From positions 1 to 64,000 of the forward strand of contig NZ_JACXAF010000007.1 of the NCBI RefSeq assembly GCF_014773395.1: a DNA stretch of 64,000 bases, read 5' to 3'. The notes under the pieces are model-generated. The model searched no databases. It saw only the letters and a list, made by a program, of their open reading frames with translations, and was not told the origin of the DNA. The position numbers were made by a program, and so were the translations under genes. Of the stretch, positions 39,028 through 47,846 are shown one piece after another; position 1 is the first letter of the stretch; each line of letters starts with the position of its first letter. The stretch is from Neiella litorisoli (GTDB taxonomy: Bacteria > Pseudomonadota > Gammaproteobacteria > Enterobacterales > Neiellaceae).

Positions 39028-39197
39028 TTTGCCTGCTAGGCAACTAAATGCTCGTTCAGTATGCCCAGCCGATCAATGATTGGGCATGCTTCTCCCTCCT
39101 TTTCTTTCATTTCATTGCGCTTTGGTTACAATGCAGCGATAACTCGGGCATCAGTTAACCGCTTCGCTGCCCCTTCAAGGAGCTCAAACCGCAATCC

Positions 39198-39998
39198 ATG
39201 AACCGTTCGACGACCGTTCCTGCCATTAGCGTTTTTATCATTACGTTCAATGAAATTGATCACATTGAGCAGGCGATCCGCAGTGTTCAGCACTTGGATG
39301 AAGTGATTGTTGTTGATTCGGGCTCGACCGATGGCACGGTCGAAGCGGCGCAAGCGCTTGGTGCTACCGTGGTTCATCAAGACTGGCTTGGCTACGCCAA
39401 GCAAAAGCATTTTGCGATGCAGCTATGCCGCAATCAATGGTGTTTTAATCTCGATGGCGACGAAGTCGTTCCCGCTCAAGTACTTGATGAAATTGTGGCG
39501 CTGATTAAAACCGACCAATGTGACGCGATTCGGGTTCGTTTTGAAGATTATTTTATTGGTGGACCAATGCATCCGAGCTCTCATAAGCGCTCGATTGTTC
39601 GGGTGTATAAAAAAGACAAAATTGAATTTCCGCTGCATAAAGCCGTTCACGAAAATGTGTCGGTCAACGGCAAAGTGGCTCGAATAAAGGGCTGCATTAA
39701 CCATTACGGTTATGACTCGGTCGCCAAATTAGTCGGTAAGCAAAACAAATATTCGAGCTTGCGAGCAGAAGAAAAATACGCTGCCGGCAAGCGCAGCCGC
39801 CTTGCCAAGCTGTGGCTGGTGATGCCGATTATTTTTTTGAAAAGTTATTTTCTACGACGCATGTTCTTGTCAGGAAGACGAGGCTTTATTCATGCCGTGG
39901 TAGAAGCTATGTATGCATTTCTTAAGGAAGCGAAATTGCTTGAATTAACCCGTGATGGCGAGTCAGAAAACGGACCCAAATCGCCTCGTGGCAAATGA
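39198..39998 (+). CDS. Family 2 glycosyltransferase, WaaE/KdtX-like
   Basis: The 266-residue product has the GT-A fold of GT2 enzymes that act on the LPS core: ISVFIITFNEIDHIEQAIRSV, the VVDSGSTDGT motif, NLDGDEVVP (the DxD metal site), then ANKAVHENV-like LHKAVHENVSVNG and a membrane-associating C-terminal basic/hydrophobic segment. It most resembles WaaE/KdtX-type LPS core glucosyltransferases. An AAGGAG site lies 15 nt before the ATG, longer than usual. It opens a block of surface-glycan genes. Confidence 0.88.
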   Translation: MNRSTTVPAISVFIITFNEIDHIEQAIRSVQHLDEVIVVDSGSTDGTVEAAQALGATVVHQDWLGYAKQKHFAMQLCRNQWCFNLDGDEVVPAQVLDEIVALIKTDQCDAIRVRFEDYFIGGPMHPSSHKRSIVRVYKKDKIEFPLHKAVHENVSVNGKVARIKGCINHYGYDSVAKLVGKQNKYSSLRAEEKYAAGKRSRLAKLWLVMPIIFLKSYFLRRMFLSGRRGFIHAVVEAMYAFLKEAKLLELTRDGESENGPKSPRGK

Positions 39999-40013
39999 GT
40001 TTAAAGACTCCTG

Positions 40014-40667
40014 ATGTTGTTATCTCACAAGCACAATTTTTTGTTTGTTCATATCGCTAAAACTGGCGGCACTAGCGTGCGCACTGCGCTCTCCAAGTAC
40101 CGGTGGGGGCATAAATACAGCTTACCGCAGTTTATTTGTAGCAAATTGAGTCAAATGACTGGGCACCATATTGGCTCTAAGTTCCCGCGCCACTCTAAAG
40201 TCATTGCGGCCAAGGAAATGCTACCGGGTGATTACTTCGATCAATTGTACAAGTTTGTTTTTGTCCGCAACCCTTGGGATCTGCAAGTTAGCTCTTTTCA
40301 TCATATTAAGCGTGAGCGGCCAAAGGTGATGGCTGGCCGTGATGATTTTGAAACTTTCTTAAAATGGAAGTTTGACCCTGAACGCCCGTACCAGTACCAC
40401 ATAGATACTTCAATTGAGCTGCAAACCGACTACCTAGTTGATTTGCATGGTAATGTGATTGTCGATTTTATCGGCCACTATGAAAGCCTACAGCAGGATT
40501 TCAACAGCGTTTGTGACCAATTAAAGCTGCCGACTATCGAGCTGCCCCACAAGCGCAAAGCCACGGATCGTAAAACCTATCGCGATTACTACACCGACGA
40601 AACGGCCGAGCTGGTCGCCAAACACTTCCAACGCGATATTGATATTCTTGGTTATACCTTTGATTAA
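40014..40667 (+). CDS. Sulfotransferase family 2-like protein (copy A)
   Basis: The 217-residue product has the two PAPS-binding motifs of carbohydrate sulfotransferases: the 5'-phosphosulfate loop HIAKTGGTSVR (K16-T20) and the 3'-phosphate site FVRNPWDLQVSSF (R85). A C-terminal PHKRKATDRKTYRDYY segment resembles family-2 sulfotransferases. The acceptor is probably a surface glycan, given the adjacent glycosyltransferases. It is a clear paralogue of the protein at 42502-43152, in the opposite orientation. It starts 15 nt after the GT2 gene, suggesting co-transcription. Confidence 0.87.
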   Translation: MLLSHKHNFLFVHIAKTGGTSVRTALSKYRWGHKYSLPQFICSKLSQMTGHHIGSKFPRHSKVIAAKEMLPGDYFDQLYKFVFVRNPWDLQVSSFHHIKRERPKVMAGRDDFETFLKWKFDPERPYQYHIDTSIELQTDYLVDLHGNVIVDFIGHYESLQQDFNSVCDQLKLPTIELPHKRKATDRKTYRDYYTDETAELVAKHFQRDIDILGYTFD

Positions 40668-40675
40668 GAGACAGC

Positions 40676-41470
40676 TTAAAGGTACTTGCGTTTAAGTTGC
40701 TCGATCAGTGAGCCATCTGGGAATTGATGGTTTTTGTCGATCTGCTTAGCCGCAAGAAATTCATTCCACAAATGGACAGCGTAGGTATTGTTGAATAGTC
40801 GATCGGCAGCAAAAGTGTCATCGAATATGGCATCACAGTTGGTGGCATGAATCGGGTAGAAGTATGTGTAGGGCTTAGCCTGATCCATGATGCCAAAGTG
40901 TTTTGCTGCTTGAGTAAAACCTTTCGGGCCCCCGATACTCCCTCTTGAACCAAATTGAGCTGAGCGCGGCAGCGCTTTGCGGAAAAAGCGCTGAATCTTA
41001 TGTTTGGTTTTGTCATTTGGCCAAGGCGCTGTGGGCTGGCGGCACGCCTGCGCCATAAATTGACAGACTGGGTGACCGGCTGGAAATTTCAGCATGGCGA
41101 CGTTTAACTCAGCCATTTTTTGACTGCCAAAAACCACGTCTTCGGTAAAGTCGAAAGGTTTGATACACACCAAATCCATATCCACCCAAGTGCCGCCTTG
41201 CTGGGAGAGCAATTCCCAACGAAACCAGTCGGCAAAAATAGCCAGGCTGCCGCCGTTGGCTTTGAAAATACTGTGCTCGGGTAAAATGTCGTTACCATCC
41301 AACAGCGTGGTTCCGGCGGGTACACCGCTCACCTCACCATAGGTATACAGGTGGAACCGATGACCATTCGCCAGATACGAACTGATGGTAAGTTGCTCGA
41401 TGGCTGATAATTGATTGCCAATCCAAAGCGAATGCACCACCTGATTGCTGTCTGCGGTTTGTACGGCCAT
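40676..41470 (-). CDS. GT32-like glycosyltransferase (sugar-binding DXD type)
   Basis: The 264-residue product resembles bacterial capsular polysaccharide glycosyltransferases with the Gly_transf_sug DXD region: VVHSLWIGNQLSAIEQLTISSYLANGH at the start, ANGGSLAIFADWFRWELLSQQGGTWVDMDLVCIKPF around residues 70-108 with the DMD metal site, and a C-terminal HLWNEF. Substrate unknown. It is 8 nt downstream of the GT8 gene and so in a minus-strand operon with it and sulfotransferase B; it converges with sulfotransferase A with an 8-nt gap. Confidence 0.85.
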   Translation of the reverse strand: MAVQTADSNQVVHSLWIGNQLSAIEQLTISSYLANGHRFHLYTYGEVSGVPAGTTLLDGNDILPEHSIFKANGGSLAIFADWFRWELLSQQGGTWVDMDLVCIKPFDFTEDVVFGSQKMAELNVAMLKFPAGHPVCQFMAQACRQPTAPWPNDKTKHKIQRFFRKALPRSAQFGSRGSIGGPKGFTQAAKHFGIMDQAKPYTYFYPIHATNCDAIFDDTFAADRLFNNTYAVHLWNEFLAAKQIDKNHQFPDGSLIEQLKRKYL

Positions 41471-41478
41471 GGTTTGTC

Positions 41479-42489
41479 CTATGATTTTGGTTTGTTGCTG
41501 AACAAGTGCTGTTCAGAAAGTAATGGCGAGGTTGTTTGCGCATGCTCAACCGTAGCGACAATGTCTTGGTAGACCTTGCCACGCTTTGGGTTAATCAGGC
41601 GGTAAAACGCCGCCTTTAATTGAGCCTTTCGCCACGCTTTGTCATTGACTTCAATAGCGGCCAAATCGGCAATTTGATAGTGCGCCGCGGCTTCGATAAA
41701 TAGCTTATTGGCTAGTAATTTCCGCGGTTCGCTGCGGTGCGGTTGCCACGGCTTTGGCCGATTAATGTAGTGAATGTTGACGCTCGGTAGGGCGGCCATC
41801 AACTGACTGGCATTGACTGTTTCCAGCACCCAATTATTGCGCTTGTCAATCACGGTTTTGTGGCCCTGACAGACCATATTAATAATGGTTTGATCGGCAT
41901 GGGTTAATTGCTCAATACCTATGGTCTCGACCCATTGCAGCACTTTACTCAGCGGCAGGTTGGTGCGCATCCAGTCGAGGTTGAGCAATAGCAGGCCGGC
42001 ATTGAGGTATGGATCATCAGGTTTCGATAAGTGCTCGGGGCAGGGGCAATCATTAGCGACGATTGCAATGGGGTCGCGCACGCCAACAATGGCCTCGTGA
42101 CCGGTTTGATAACGAACAAAGTCTTCCACTCCCCGTAAGCAGAGGATGTCGGAATCAAGATAGATGATGGTCGATTCATCCACCATGTCTGCTAACAAAA
42201 ATCGAGCATAGGTGATCCAAGAGCCCAAATGCTCGGGTAAGTTGGCGATCGCCGCTGCTGGTGGTTTCAGCACTGCAAGTTCAAAGCTCGCACCATTACG
42301 ATGGGCTGTTTGTTGCAATTTGTCGTTGAGTGAAGTGATGGATGAAGCCGCCAATCCGCAGTCAATAACATAAAGCTTGTAGTGATAGTCGCCGCTGGCC
42401 TGAGCGAAACACGAGACCATCGCCATTGACAGGCCGATGACATAGTTTTCATCGGCGCAGCAGGCAACTGCAATATGAGGCTGGGTCAT
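41479..42489 (-). CDS. Family 8 glycosyltransferase
   Basis: The 336-residue product has GT8 hallmarks: IAVACCADENYVIGLSMAM at the N-terminus, the YLDSDILCLRGVEDF DxD motif (about residue 93), PYLNAGLLLLNLDWMR, HADQTIINMVCQGH and NIHYINRPKPW. LPS galactosyl- and glucosyltransferases are typical relatives. Acceptor unknown. It lies between sulfotransferase B (12 nt upstream) and the GT32-like gene (8 nt downstream), so all three are probably one transcript. Confidence 0.9.
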   Translation of the reverse strand: MTQPHIAVACCADENYVIGLSMAMVSCFAQASGDYHYKLYVIDCGLAASSITSLNDKLQQTAHRNGASFELAVLKPPAAAIANLPEHLGSWITYARFLLADMVDESTIIYLDSDILCLRGVEDFVRYQTGHEAIVGVRDPIAIVANDCPCPEHLSKPDDPYLNAGLLLLNLDWMRTNLPLSKVLQWVETIGIEQLTHADQTIINMVCQGHKTVIDKRNNWVLETVNASQLMAALPSVNIHYINRPKPWQPHRSEPRKLLANKLFIEAAAHYQIADLAAIEVNDKAWRKAQLKAAFYRLINPKRGKVYQDIVATVEHAQTTSPLLSEQHLFSNKPKS

Positions 42490-42501
42490 GGTCGCATCTC
42501 G

Positions 42502-43152
42502 TTAAAACTGGTAACCGAGTATGTCTAAATCACGCTGATAATGCTGTTCAACCCGCTTAATATCGTGCTCTGAGTAGTACTGTTGGTAGCTTTCTCGGCT
42601 ACTGGCTTTGCGCTTATGGGGTAATGCCACCCGAGGAATGCCAATGGCATCGCAGGCCTCATCAAAGTCCTGCTGCAGCTGTTCAAAGCGGCAGATCTTA
42701 TCGACGATCACCTTGCCATGGAGATCCACCACATAATCAGACTGTAGCGGTGCGTGAAGTAGTTCTTCAAAAGGTCGCTGCGGATCGAGGCGAACGGCGA
42801 GAAATTCAGAGAAGCTGCTGATCTGGTAACGAGTGAAGATCTGCGGGTGTTCTTTTTGAATGTGATAAAACGAGCTGACCTGCAGATCAAATGGGTTACG
42901 CACCACACAAAATTTATAGAGGCCGTCAAAGTACTCGCCGGGCAGCATTTCTTTTGCGGCTACCGCTTTGCAATGGCGTGGAAACTTGGCGCCAATATGA
43001 TGACCAGTAAAGCCACTGAGGCGGCTAGCGAGCCATTGCGGAATTGAGTAACGGTGGCCCCAACGATACTTTGCAAGTGCCGAGCGAACACTGGTGCCAC
43101 CAGTTTTAGCAATGTGAATAAATAAGAATTGGTGTTTATGGGAGAGTAACAA
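42502..43152 (-). CDS. Sulfotransferase family 2-like protein (copy B)
   Basis: The 216-residue product aligns end to end with copy A (HIAKTGGTSVRSALAKYRWGH, then VVRNPFDLQVSSFYHI, and PHKRKASSRESYQQYY), with well over half of the residues shared. It therefore binds PAPS and should sulfate a similar acceptor. The start appears to be TTG at 43152, aligned with the ATG of copy A; no ribosome site of note precedes it. It is the first gene of the minus-strand glycosyltransferase group. Confidence 0.86.
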   Translation of the reverse strand: MLLSHKHQFLFIHIAKTGGTSVRSALAKYRWGHRYSIPQWLASRLSGFTGHHIGAKFPRHCKAVAAKEMLPGEYFDGLYKFCVVRNPFDLQVSSFYHIQKEHPQIFTRYQISSFSEFLAVRLDPQRPFEELLHAPLQSDYVVDLHGKVIVDKICRFEQLQQDFDEACDAIGIPRVALPHKRKASSRESYQQYYSEHDIKRVEQHYQRDLDILGYQF

Positions 43153-43171
43153 AGGCTTGATCCGGTGGCAT

Positions 43172-43220
43172 AAAAAACGCCCTGATGATAGCTCAAAATG
43201 ATGAGTGACAACAGAGCGTT
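43172..43220 (-). terminator. Terminator of the fadD-like gene
   Basis: On the minus strand AACGCTCTG pairs with CAGGGCGTT (9 bp, one wobble) around a 27-nt loop, and TTTTTTATG follows. It lies about 30 nt after the acyl-CoA ligase stop and before sulfotransferase B, separating the two transcripts. Confidence 0.7.
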
Positions 43221-43248
43221 GATGCCTTCAGCGGCAGCTCAAAGCGGC

Positions 43249-45036
43249 TTAGCTAACGGCGCTATACATGGCTTCGATTTCGCTTTGATAGCGCGAATAA
43301 ATCACTTTACGGCGCAATTTTAAGGTTGGCGTGATCTCACCCAGCTCCATTGAAAATGGTTTGCTCAATAAGGTGAAGCGCTTGACTTGCTCGTAGCGCG
43401 CTAGACTTTGCTGCAGTGCTTCTAAGCGCTCGTTGAACATGGCTAGGATCTGCGGATGTTTGACCAATTCCAATCGTTCTTTATAAGCCAGATTCAATGC
43501 CTTGGCGTGCTCTTCTAAGGTTTCAAAACAAGGCACAATCAGCGCTGAAACAAAATTGCGAGCATCGGCAACAATGGCTATTTGCTCAATCAGACGATCT
43601 TTGCCAAGGGTGCCCTCAACCACTTGTGGCGCCACATATTTGCCATTGGATGTCTTCATCAATTCTTTCAGTCGCTCGGTAAAGACCAAGTCGCCACGGT
43701 CATTGATATAGCCCGCATCGCCGGTTTTTAACCAACCATCATCTGTCAGTACTTCGGCGGTTGCCTCCGGCTTGTTGTAATAGCCGCGCATCACGGTGTC
43801 ACCTTTGACCCAAATTTCATTATCCGGACCTTGCTTGAGCTGGATCCCAGGCATTGGTGTGCCAACGGTGCCCAAGGTGTAATCCTGATCGCTAAAGCAG
43901 CTCACGGTGGCGGTCGTTTCGGTCATGCCGTAACCCAATTTCAGGTGCATACCAGCCGCCAGGAAGAACTGGTGGACGTCACGATCGAGCCCAGCTCCAC
44001 CAACAGGGAAGAACCGACAATTGCCGCCAAAGCGAGCTCTTAGCTTGGCGAACACCAGTTTGTCAGCCAGCTTGTACTGTTTTTCAAGCCACCAGTTTGC
44101 TGCCAAACCATGTTGTTGACGGCTCAGACGCGCCAATGCGACTTTGCTGGCCCAAGCGAAAATTCGCTGGCGCAGCTTCGGTGCTTGACCGACTTTGGCA
44201 TGAATGGTGGCGTAGGCCTTTTCATAAAGCCGCGGAACCGCACACATCACCGACGGTTTTACCTGCTCAATGACATCCATCACGCGGCTTGGATCGCGCA
44301 AATAGACATTGGTGGCGCCTTTGAACAGGGCAAAATAGGTCCAGCCACGCTCATAGACATGGGATAGTGGCAACATGCACAAGGACACATCGCTCTGATC
44401 AAGCGTTAAGCGCTCGTCGTGAACCTTCATCGCGGCGGCAAAATTAGCGAAATCCAACATGACGCCCTTGGGCTCGCCGGTGGTGCCCGAGGTATAAATT
44501 AGGGTGACCAGATCGCTCATGCTGAATTGCTCGGAGCGTTCAATCAGTTCGGCGTGGGCTTTGCTATCTGCGGCGACGAAATAGCTCGAATACACCGCGG
44601 CGCTGCAGCCTTTGAGATCGACGTTATCATCAAAGACGATGATTTGTTTAATATCACCCGAGTGCAGCAATTCCAGCGCCAGATCATATTGAGCTTGTTC
44701 GCCAACGCAGAGGATATCAATGCTGGCGTCTTGAATAATGTAGCGGGTTTGCGCCAACGTATTGGTCGGATAGATCGGCACCACGACGCCGCGAGCCGAT
44801 AAAATGGCGTAATCGGCAATGGTCCACTCCGGCATGTTGCGGGAGAAAATGGCGACTTTGTCACCGCTTTGATGACCACTGCTGATTAAAGCTTGAGCGA
44901 ACACTTGTACTTGTTCGCCGAATTGTTGCCAGCTGATTGATTGCCAGCCGTTTTCGGTTTCGAAGCGAAGGGCTTCGTTGTCACCACTTTGCGAAATCCT
45001 TTCGCGCAAGAGTTCCACTAAGTGATATCGATTCAT
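43249..45036 (-). CDS. AMP-dependent long-chain acyl-CoA ligase (FAA1/FadD type)
   Basis: The 595-residue product activates fatty acids to acyl-CoA by way of an acyl-adenylate. Motifs: LIYTSGTTGEPKGVMLDF (P-loop, about residue 180), the GYGMTETTATVS motif, and TGDAGYINDRGDLVFTERLKELMKTSNGKYVAP hinge and A8 region. Its layout resembles the FAA1-like long-chain ligases (COG1022) more than E. coli FadD. Start 45036 (MNRYHLVELLRERI) is chosen over an ATG at 45090 that adds an unsupported leader. Its upstream region borders the MITE at 45180. Confidence 0.9.
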   Translation of the reverse strand: MNRYHLVELLRERISQSGDNEALRFETENGWQSISWQQFGEQVQVFAQALISSGHQSGDKVAIFSRNMPEWTIADYAILSARGVVVPIYPTNTLAQTRYIIQDASIDILCVGEQAQYDLALELLHSGDIKQIIVFDDNVDLKGCSAAVYSSYFVAADSKAHAELIERSEQFSMSDLVTLIYTSGTTGEPKGVMLDFANFAAAMKVHDERLTLDQSDVSLCMLPLSHVYERGWTYFALFKGATNVYLRDPSRVMDVIEQVKPSVMCAVPRLYEKAYATIHAKVGQAPKLRQRIFAWASKVALARLSRQQHGLAANWWLEKQYKLADKLVFAKLRARFGGNCRFFPVGGAGLDRDVHQFFLAAGMHLKLGYGMTETTATVSCFSDQDYTLGTVGTPMPGIQLKQGPDNEIWVKGDTVMRGYYNKPEATAEVLTDDGWLKTGDAGYINDRGDLVFTERLKELMKTSNGKYVAPQVVEGTLGKDRLIEQIAIVADARNFVSALIVPCFETLEEHAKALNLAYKERLELVKHPQILAMFNERLEALQQSLARYEQVKRFTLLSKPFSMELGEITPTLKLRRKVIYSRYQSEIEAMYSAVS

Positions 45037-45179
45037 GTCACTGTCTATTGATATGAAAGCTATAGATGATGCAGCTAGATGCTGCCGCAAGCGTACTTAC
45101 TTTCAATTGAGCTTACAAGTGTTCCCTGAATCTAGATTGAACGGCTCGCTGTAAAGCGTAGGCACCATCAATGCTCGAT

Positions 45180-45447
45180 TAGAGCCTGTTGATCTTTGGT
45201 GTATGAATTTTGTTCGTTCAAAATGCTCTTTTGAGCAAGAAACGAGCTATGACGTATAGCAATCTATACAAATAGCGAGTGACGTAGCGAAATGAGCATT
45301 TTGACGAACCCTTCGGGCAGCGTTTATTGGCAATTTATTCAGCGTCAGCGATTATTCATTGACGGCCAGTCAACTTCATAACCGCTTCCTTGCCTAAATC
45401 ACCAATAAATTGCTGCAAAAACACACAGCAAAGATCAACAGACTCTA
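45180..45447. mobile_element. 268-bp miniature inverted-repeat element (MITE)
   Basis: Seen directly: 23-bp terminal inverted repeats with two mismatches (TAGAGCCTGTTGATCTTTG at 45180 and, inverted, TAGAGTCTGTTGATCTTTG ending at 45447), both beginning with TA. Inside is a second inverted pair (TTCGTTCAAAATGCTC at 45213-45228 and GAGCATTTTGACGAA at 45294-45308) and a third imperfect one (GCAGCGTTTATTG / CAATAAATTGCTGC). There is no ORF. TA-flanked, IR-ended, non-coding elements of this size are typical of IS630/Tc1-mariner-dependent MITEs; the helper transposase is not in the window. It fills most of the 408-bp gap between the ligase and MATE genes. Confidence 0.85.
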
Positions 45448-46797
45448 ATGTTCGGGCGCGGCGATAGTTTGCATCCATGTGCGACTGAAGAGCTTGCGGA
45501 AAAACAACGCCGCTTTAACGATTTCTTCGCAATACACCATGAAATAAACCCAGATGAAGGGCCATTGCATTTCAACTGCCAGCCAAGTCATCGGGATCCC
45601 CACACACCACATACCAAACGTATCAGACAGCAAGCAGTATTTGTTTTGTCCGCCAGTGCGCAAGATCCCCATGGAGAGCGTCATATTGGTGACTTTGAGC
45701 CAGCTCAGCAAAGCCATCATTAACAGGATTTGACTCGCTAAACGTAAGGTTTCCTCGCCTAAAGCGGCATAAGGAGCCAATACGTACTGGTAATTTAAAG
45801 CCAATACAATGCCGACCAACATCGCCACTGCGGGGTTGTATAGAGCAAAGCCGCGGGCCAACGTCCAAGCTTGCTGGTGATCGCGGGCGCCTAGCTTTTG
45901 CCCCACCAAAATGGCGCTTGCAGATGACATACCAAAGAACAGCGACAGTAGCGCGCCTTCAATCGGGGTCAGCATGCTGGCAATTGCCAATGCTTCGGTA
46001 CTGACTCGGCCGTACAACATGACATAAACGAAGGTGCCACTGGACCAAATACCAAAGTTAACCATCATCGGCAGGCTTAACAGCAAATAACGGCGCCAGG
46101 CGCTCAGCGAGCTAATCACCGCCAGATTGTCGAGCCGTGGCAAGGTGACATGGCGTTGCCACAGCATAAAGCCCAGCAGCATGACGACATGCAGCGCACG
46201 GGCAACCGAGGTGGCAATGGCGGCGCCGGCAACCCCCATCGCTGGGATTGGTCCCCAGCCAAAGATAAAGACGGCATTCAGCACAATATTAATGGCAATG
46301 GCAGCGGTACTAATGGCCAACGGTGTTTTGACTTCACCAACGCTACGCATGGCTGCTTCAAGAATAATCAGGAACAAGCTGCAGACTAAGGCGACCAAGG
46401 TGAGCCTCAGGTAGTTGGCGCCAAGTGCGATCACTTGCTGATCGGGCGAGCCCCAAGCCACCACCGTCTCTGCTTGCAACCATAGCCAGATCACCACAGG
46501 TACCAACAGTGCAGAGCCACAAATGCTTGCCAACAGCACCGAATTGCGAATGCCACGAATGTTTTTGGCGCCCCAGTATTGCGCCACCAAAATGCTCAAA
46601 GCGGTGCCGAGGCCAGCAAAAATAACGATGATGACAAATTGAATGCGGTTACCTAAACCCACCGCTGCCACGGCTGCGTTGCCTAAATGGCCAACCATCA
46701 TGACATCGACCATCCCTAATACTGTCATCAGTACTTGTTGAATCGAGATTGGCCAGGCCAAGGCAAAGCTGGTTTTGAGGGCGTTTGGTAACTGCAT
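45445..46797 (-). CDS. MATE-family efflux transporter
   Basis: The 450-residue product has about twelve hydrophobic helices and the MATE layout (FALAWPISIQQVLMTVLGMVDVMMVGHLG at the start, AVAAVGLGNRIQF, AQYWGAKN, then a repeat in the second half with GQKLGARD). It should expel cationic drugs or metabolites using Na+ or H+. Of two adjacent ATGs the second (46797) has the better spacing from GGAGG. The TAG stop codon at 45445-45447 is formed by the end of the MITE, so the native 3' end may have been altered. An AraC-type regulator is divergent, 171 bp away. Confidence 0.93.
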   Translation of the reverse strand: MQLPNALKTSFALAWPISIQQVLMTVLGMVDVMMVGHLGNAAVAAVGLGNRIQFVIIVIFAGLGTALSILVAQYWGAKNIRGIRNSVLLASICGSALLVPVVIWLWLQAETVVAWGSPDQQVIALGANYLRLTLVALVCSLFLIILEAAMRSVGEVKTPLAISTAAIAINIVLNAVFIFGWGPIPAMGVAGAAIATSVARALHVVMLLGFMLWQRHVTLPRLDNLAVISSLSAWRRYLLLSLPMMVNFGIWSSGTFVYVMLYGRVSTEALAIASMLTPIEGALLSLFFGMSSASAILVGQKLGARDHQQAWTLARGFALYNPAVAMLVGIVLALNYQYVLAPYAALGEETLRLASQILLMMALLSWLKVTNMTLSMGILRTGGQNKYCLLSDTFGMWCVGIPMTWLAVEMQWPFIWVYFMVYCEEIVKAALFFRKLFSRTWMQTIAAPEH

Positions 46798-46968
46798 CAT
46801 TTGTCCTCCACATCAAACAGCGTATGTGAAATAGCGAATAAATAAGGCGACAGTTATTCGTGGTGACAAAATAACCAGCCAGATAATAGGGCCGAAGTAT
46901 AGGGCGCAGGGTGAACTTGAGTAGGTTCAGAGTTATCATTAGTATGTTTAAAACTATCATCGAGGTGA

Positions 46969-47820
46969 ATGATGGAATGGCGGGATATTTTCCATTTACA
47001 TCCAGACTGCGAAGAGCGCTTTGTCGCCACGCTGGATGTGCCTGAGCTGAAAGCAGCCGGCGTGACCTTAGCTGGGCAATCGCTGCTCAAAACCAGCTAT
47101 CGCATTGGCCGCGCGGCGCCGGACTATCACACCATTTTATTTACCCTCGAAGGTGGTGGCGTATTGCACACTCGCGCGGGTCGTTACCAAATTGACAGTG
47201 ACAGCGTCATGGTGTTGCCCGCCAGAGCGCCTCATTTGTTTGTTCTGGAGCATCATGATCAATGGCAGTGCTGCTGGTTTTTACTGGCTGATGATGAACG
47301 TTGGCAATTTCTGCATCAGCAACAAGGTCGAGTGGAAGCGATTTCCGGCCAAGGCGAGCAGTTTAATCAAACCTTGTCGCTGCTTGCTGCCGAGTTAAAA
47401 CGGCCTGCCGATCGACAACAGTTGGATTTGCTCGCCAAAGTCCTACTGAACTACTTGGATCGGATTCTTGAGCGCGACAGTGAATTGCCACGTCAGCAGA
47501 TCCGGCTGCAACGTTTGTTTGATGAAGTGGGTCGCCAGCTTCATTATCCTTGGACCGTAGCTGAGCTAGCGCAGCGGATATTTTTATCGGAGCCGCAATT
47601 TTATCGGCTGGTGAGGCAGCATCTTGACGCCAGTCCGATGCAATATATCACCGGGATGCGGATCCAACGGGGCCAAGATTTGTTGCTGCACTCGCAGTTA
47701 TCCGTCAAGCAAATTGCCCAGTCATTGGGGTATGAAGATGGCCTTAGCTTTTCTCACTGCTTTAAGAAGCATGTTGGATTGTCACCGCAGCATTGGCGCA
47801 ACGAGCGGCGCCACGCTTGA
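46969..47820 (+). CDS. AraC-family transcriptional regulator
   Basis: The 283-residue product has an N-terminal cupin-like AraC binding domain (HTRAGRYQIDSDSVMVLPARAPHLF at about 62-86) and a C-terminal double HTH (WTVAELAQRIFLSEPQFYRLVRQHLDASPMQY, then SVKQIAQSLGYEDGLSFSHCFKKHVGLSPQHWR). Such cupin-type members usually sense sugars or small carboxylates. It is divergent from the MATE transporter and may control it; no operator was identified. Confidence 0.9.
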   Translation: MMEWRDIFHLHPDCEERFVATLDVPELKAAGVTLAGQSLLKTSYRIGRAAPDYHTILFTLEGGGVLHTRAGRYQIDSDSVMVLPARAPHLFVLEHHDQWQCCWFLLADDERWQFLHQQQGRVEAISGQGEQFNQTLSLLAAELKRPADRQQLDLLAKVLLNYLDRILERDSELPRQQIRLQRLFDEVGRQLHYPWTVAELAQRIFLSEPQFYRLVRQHLDASPMQYITGMRIQRGQDLLLHSQLSVKQIAQSLGYEDGLSFSHCFKKHVGLSPQHWRNERRHA

Positions 47821-47846
47821 GCTAGTTCACTTTAAGCCAACTCGTT

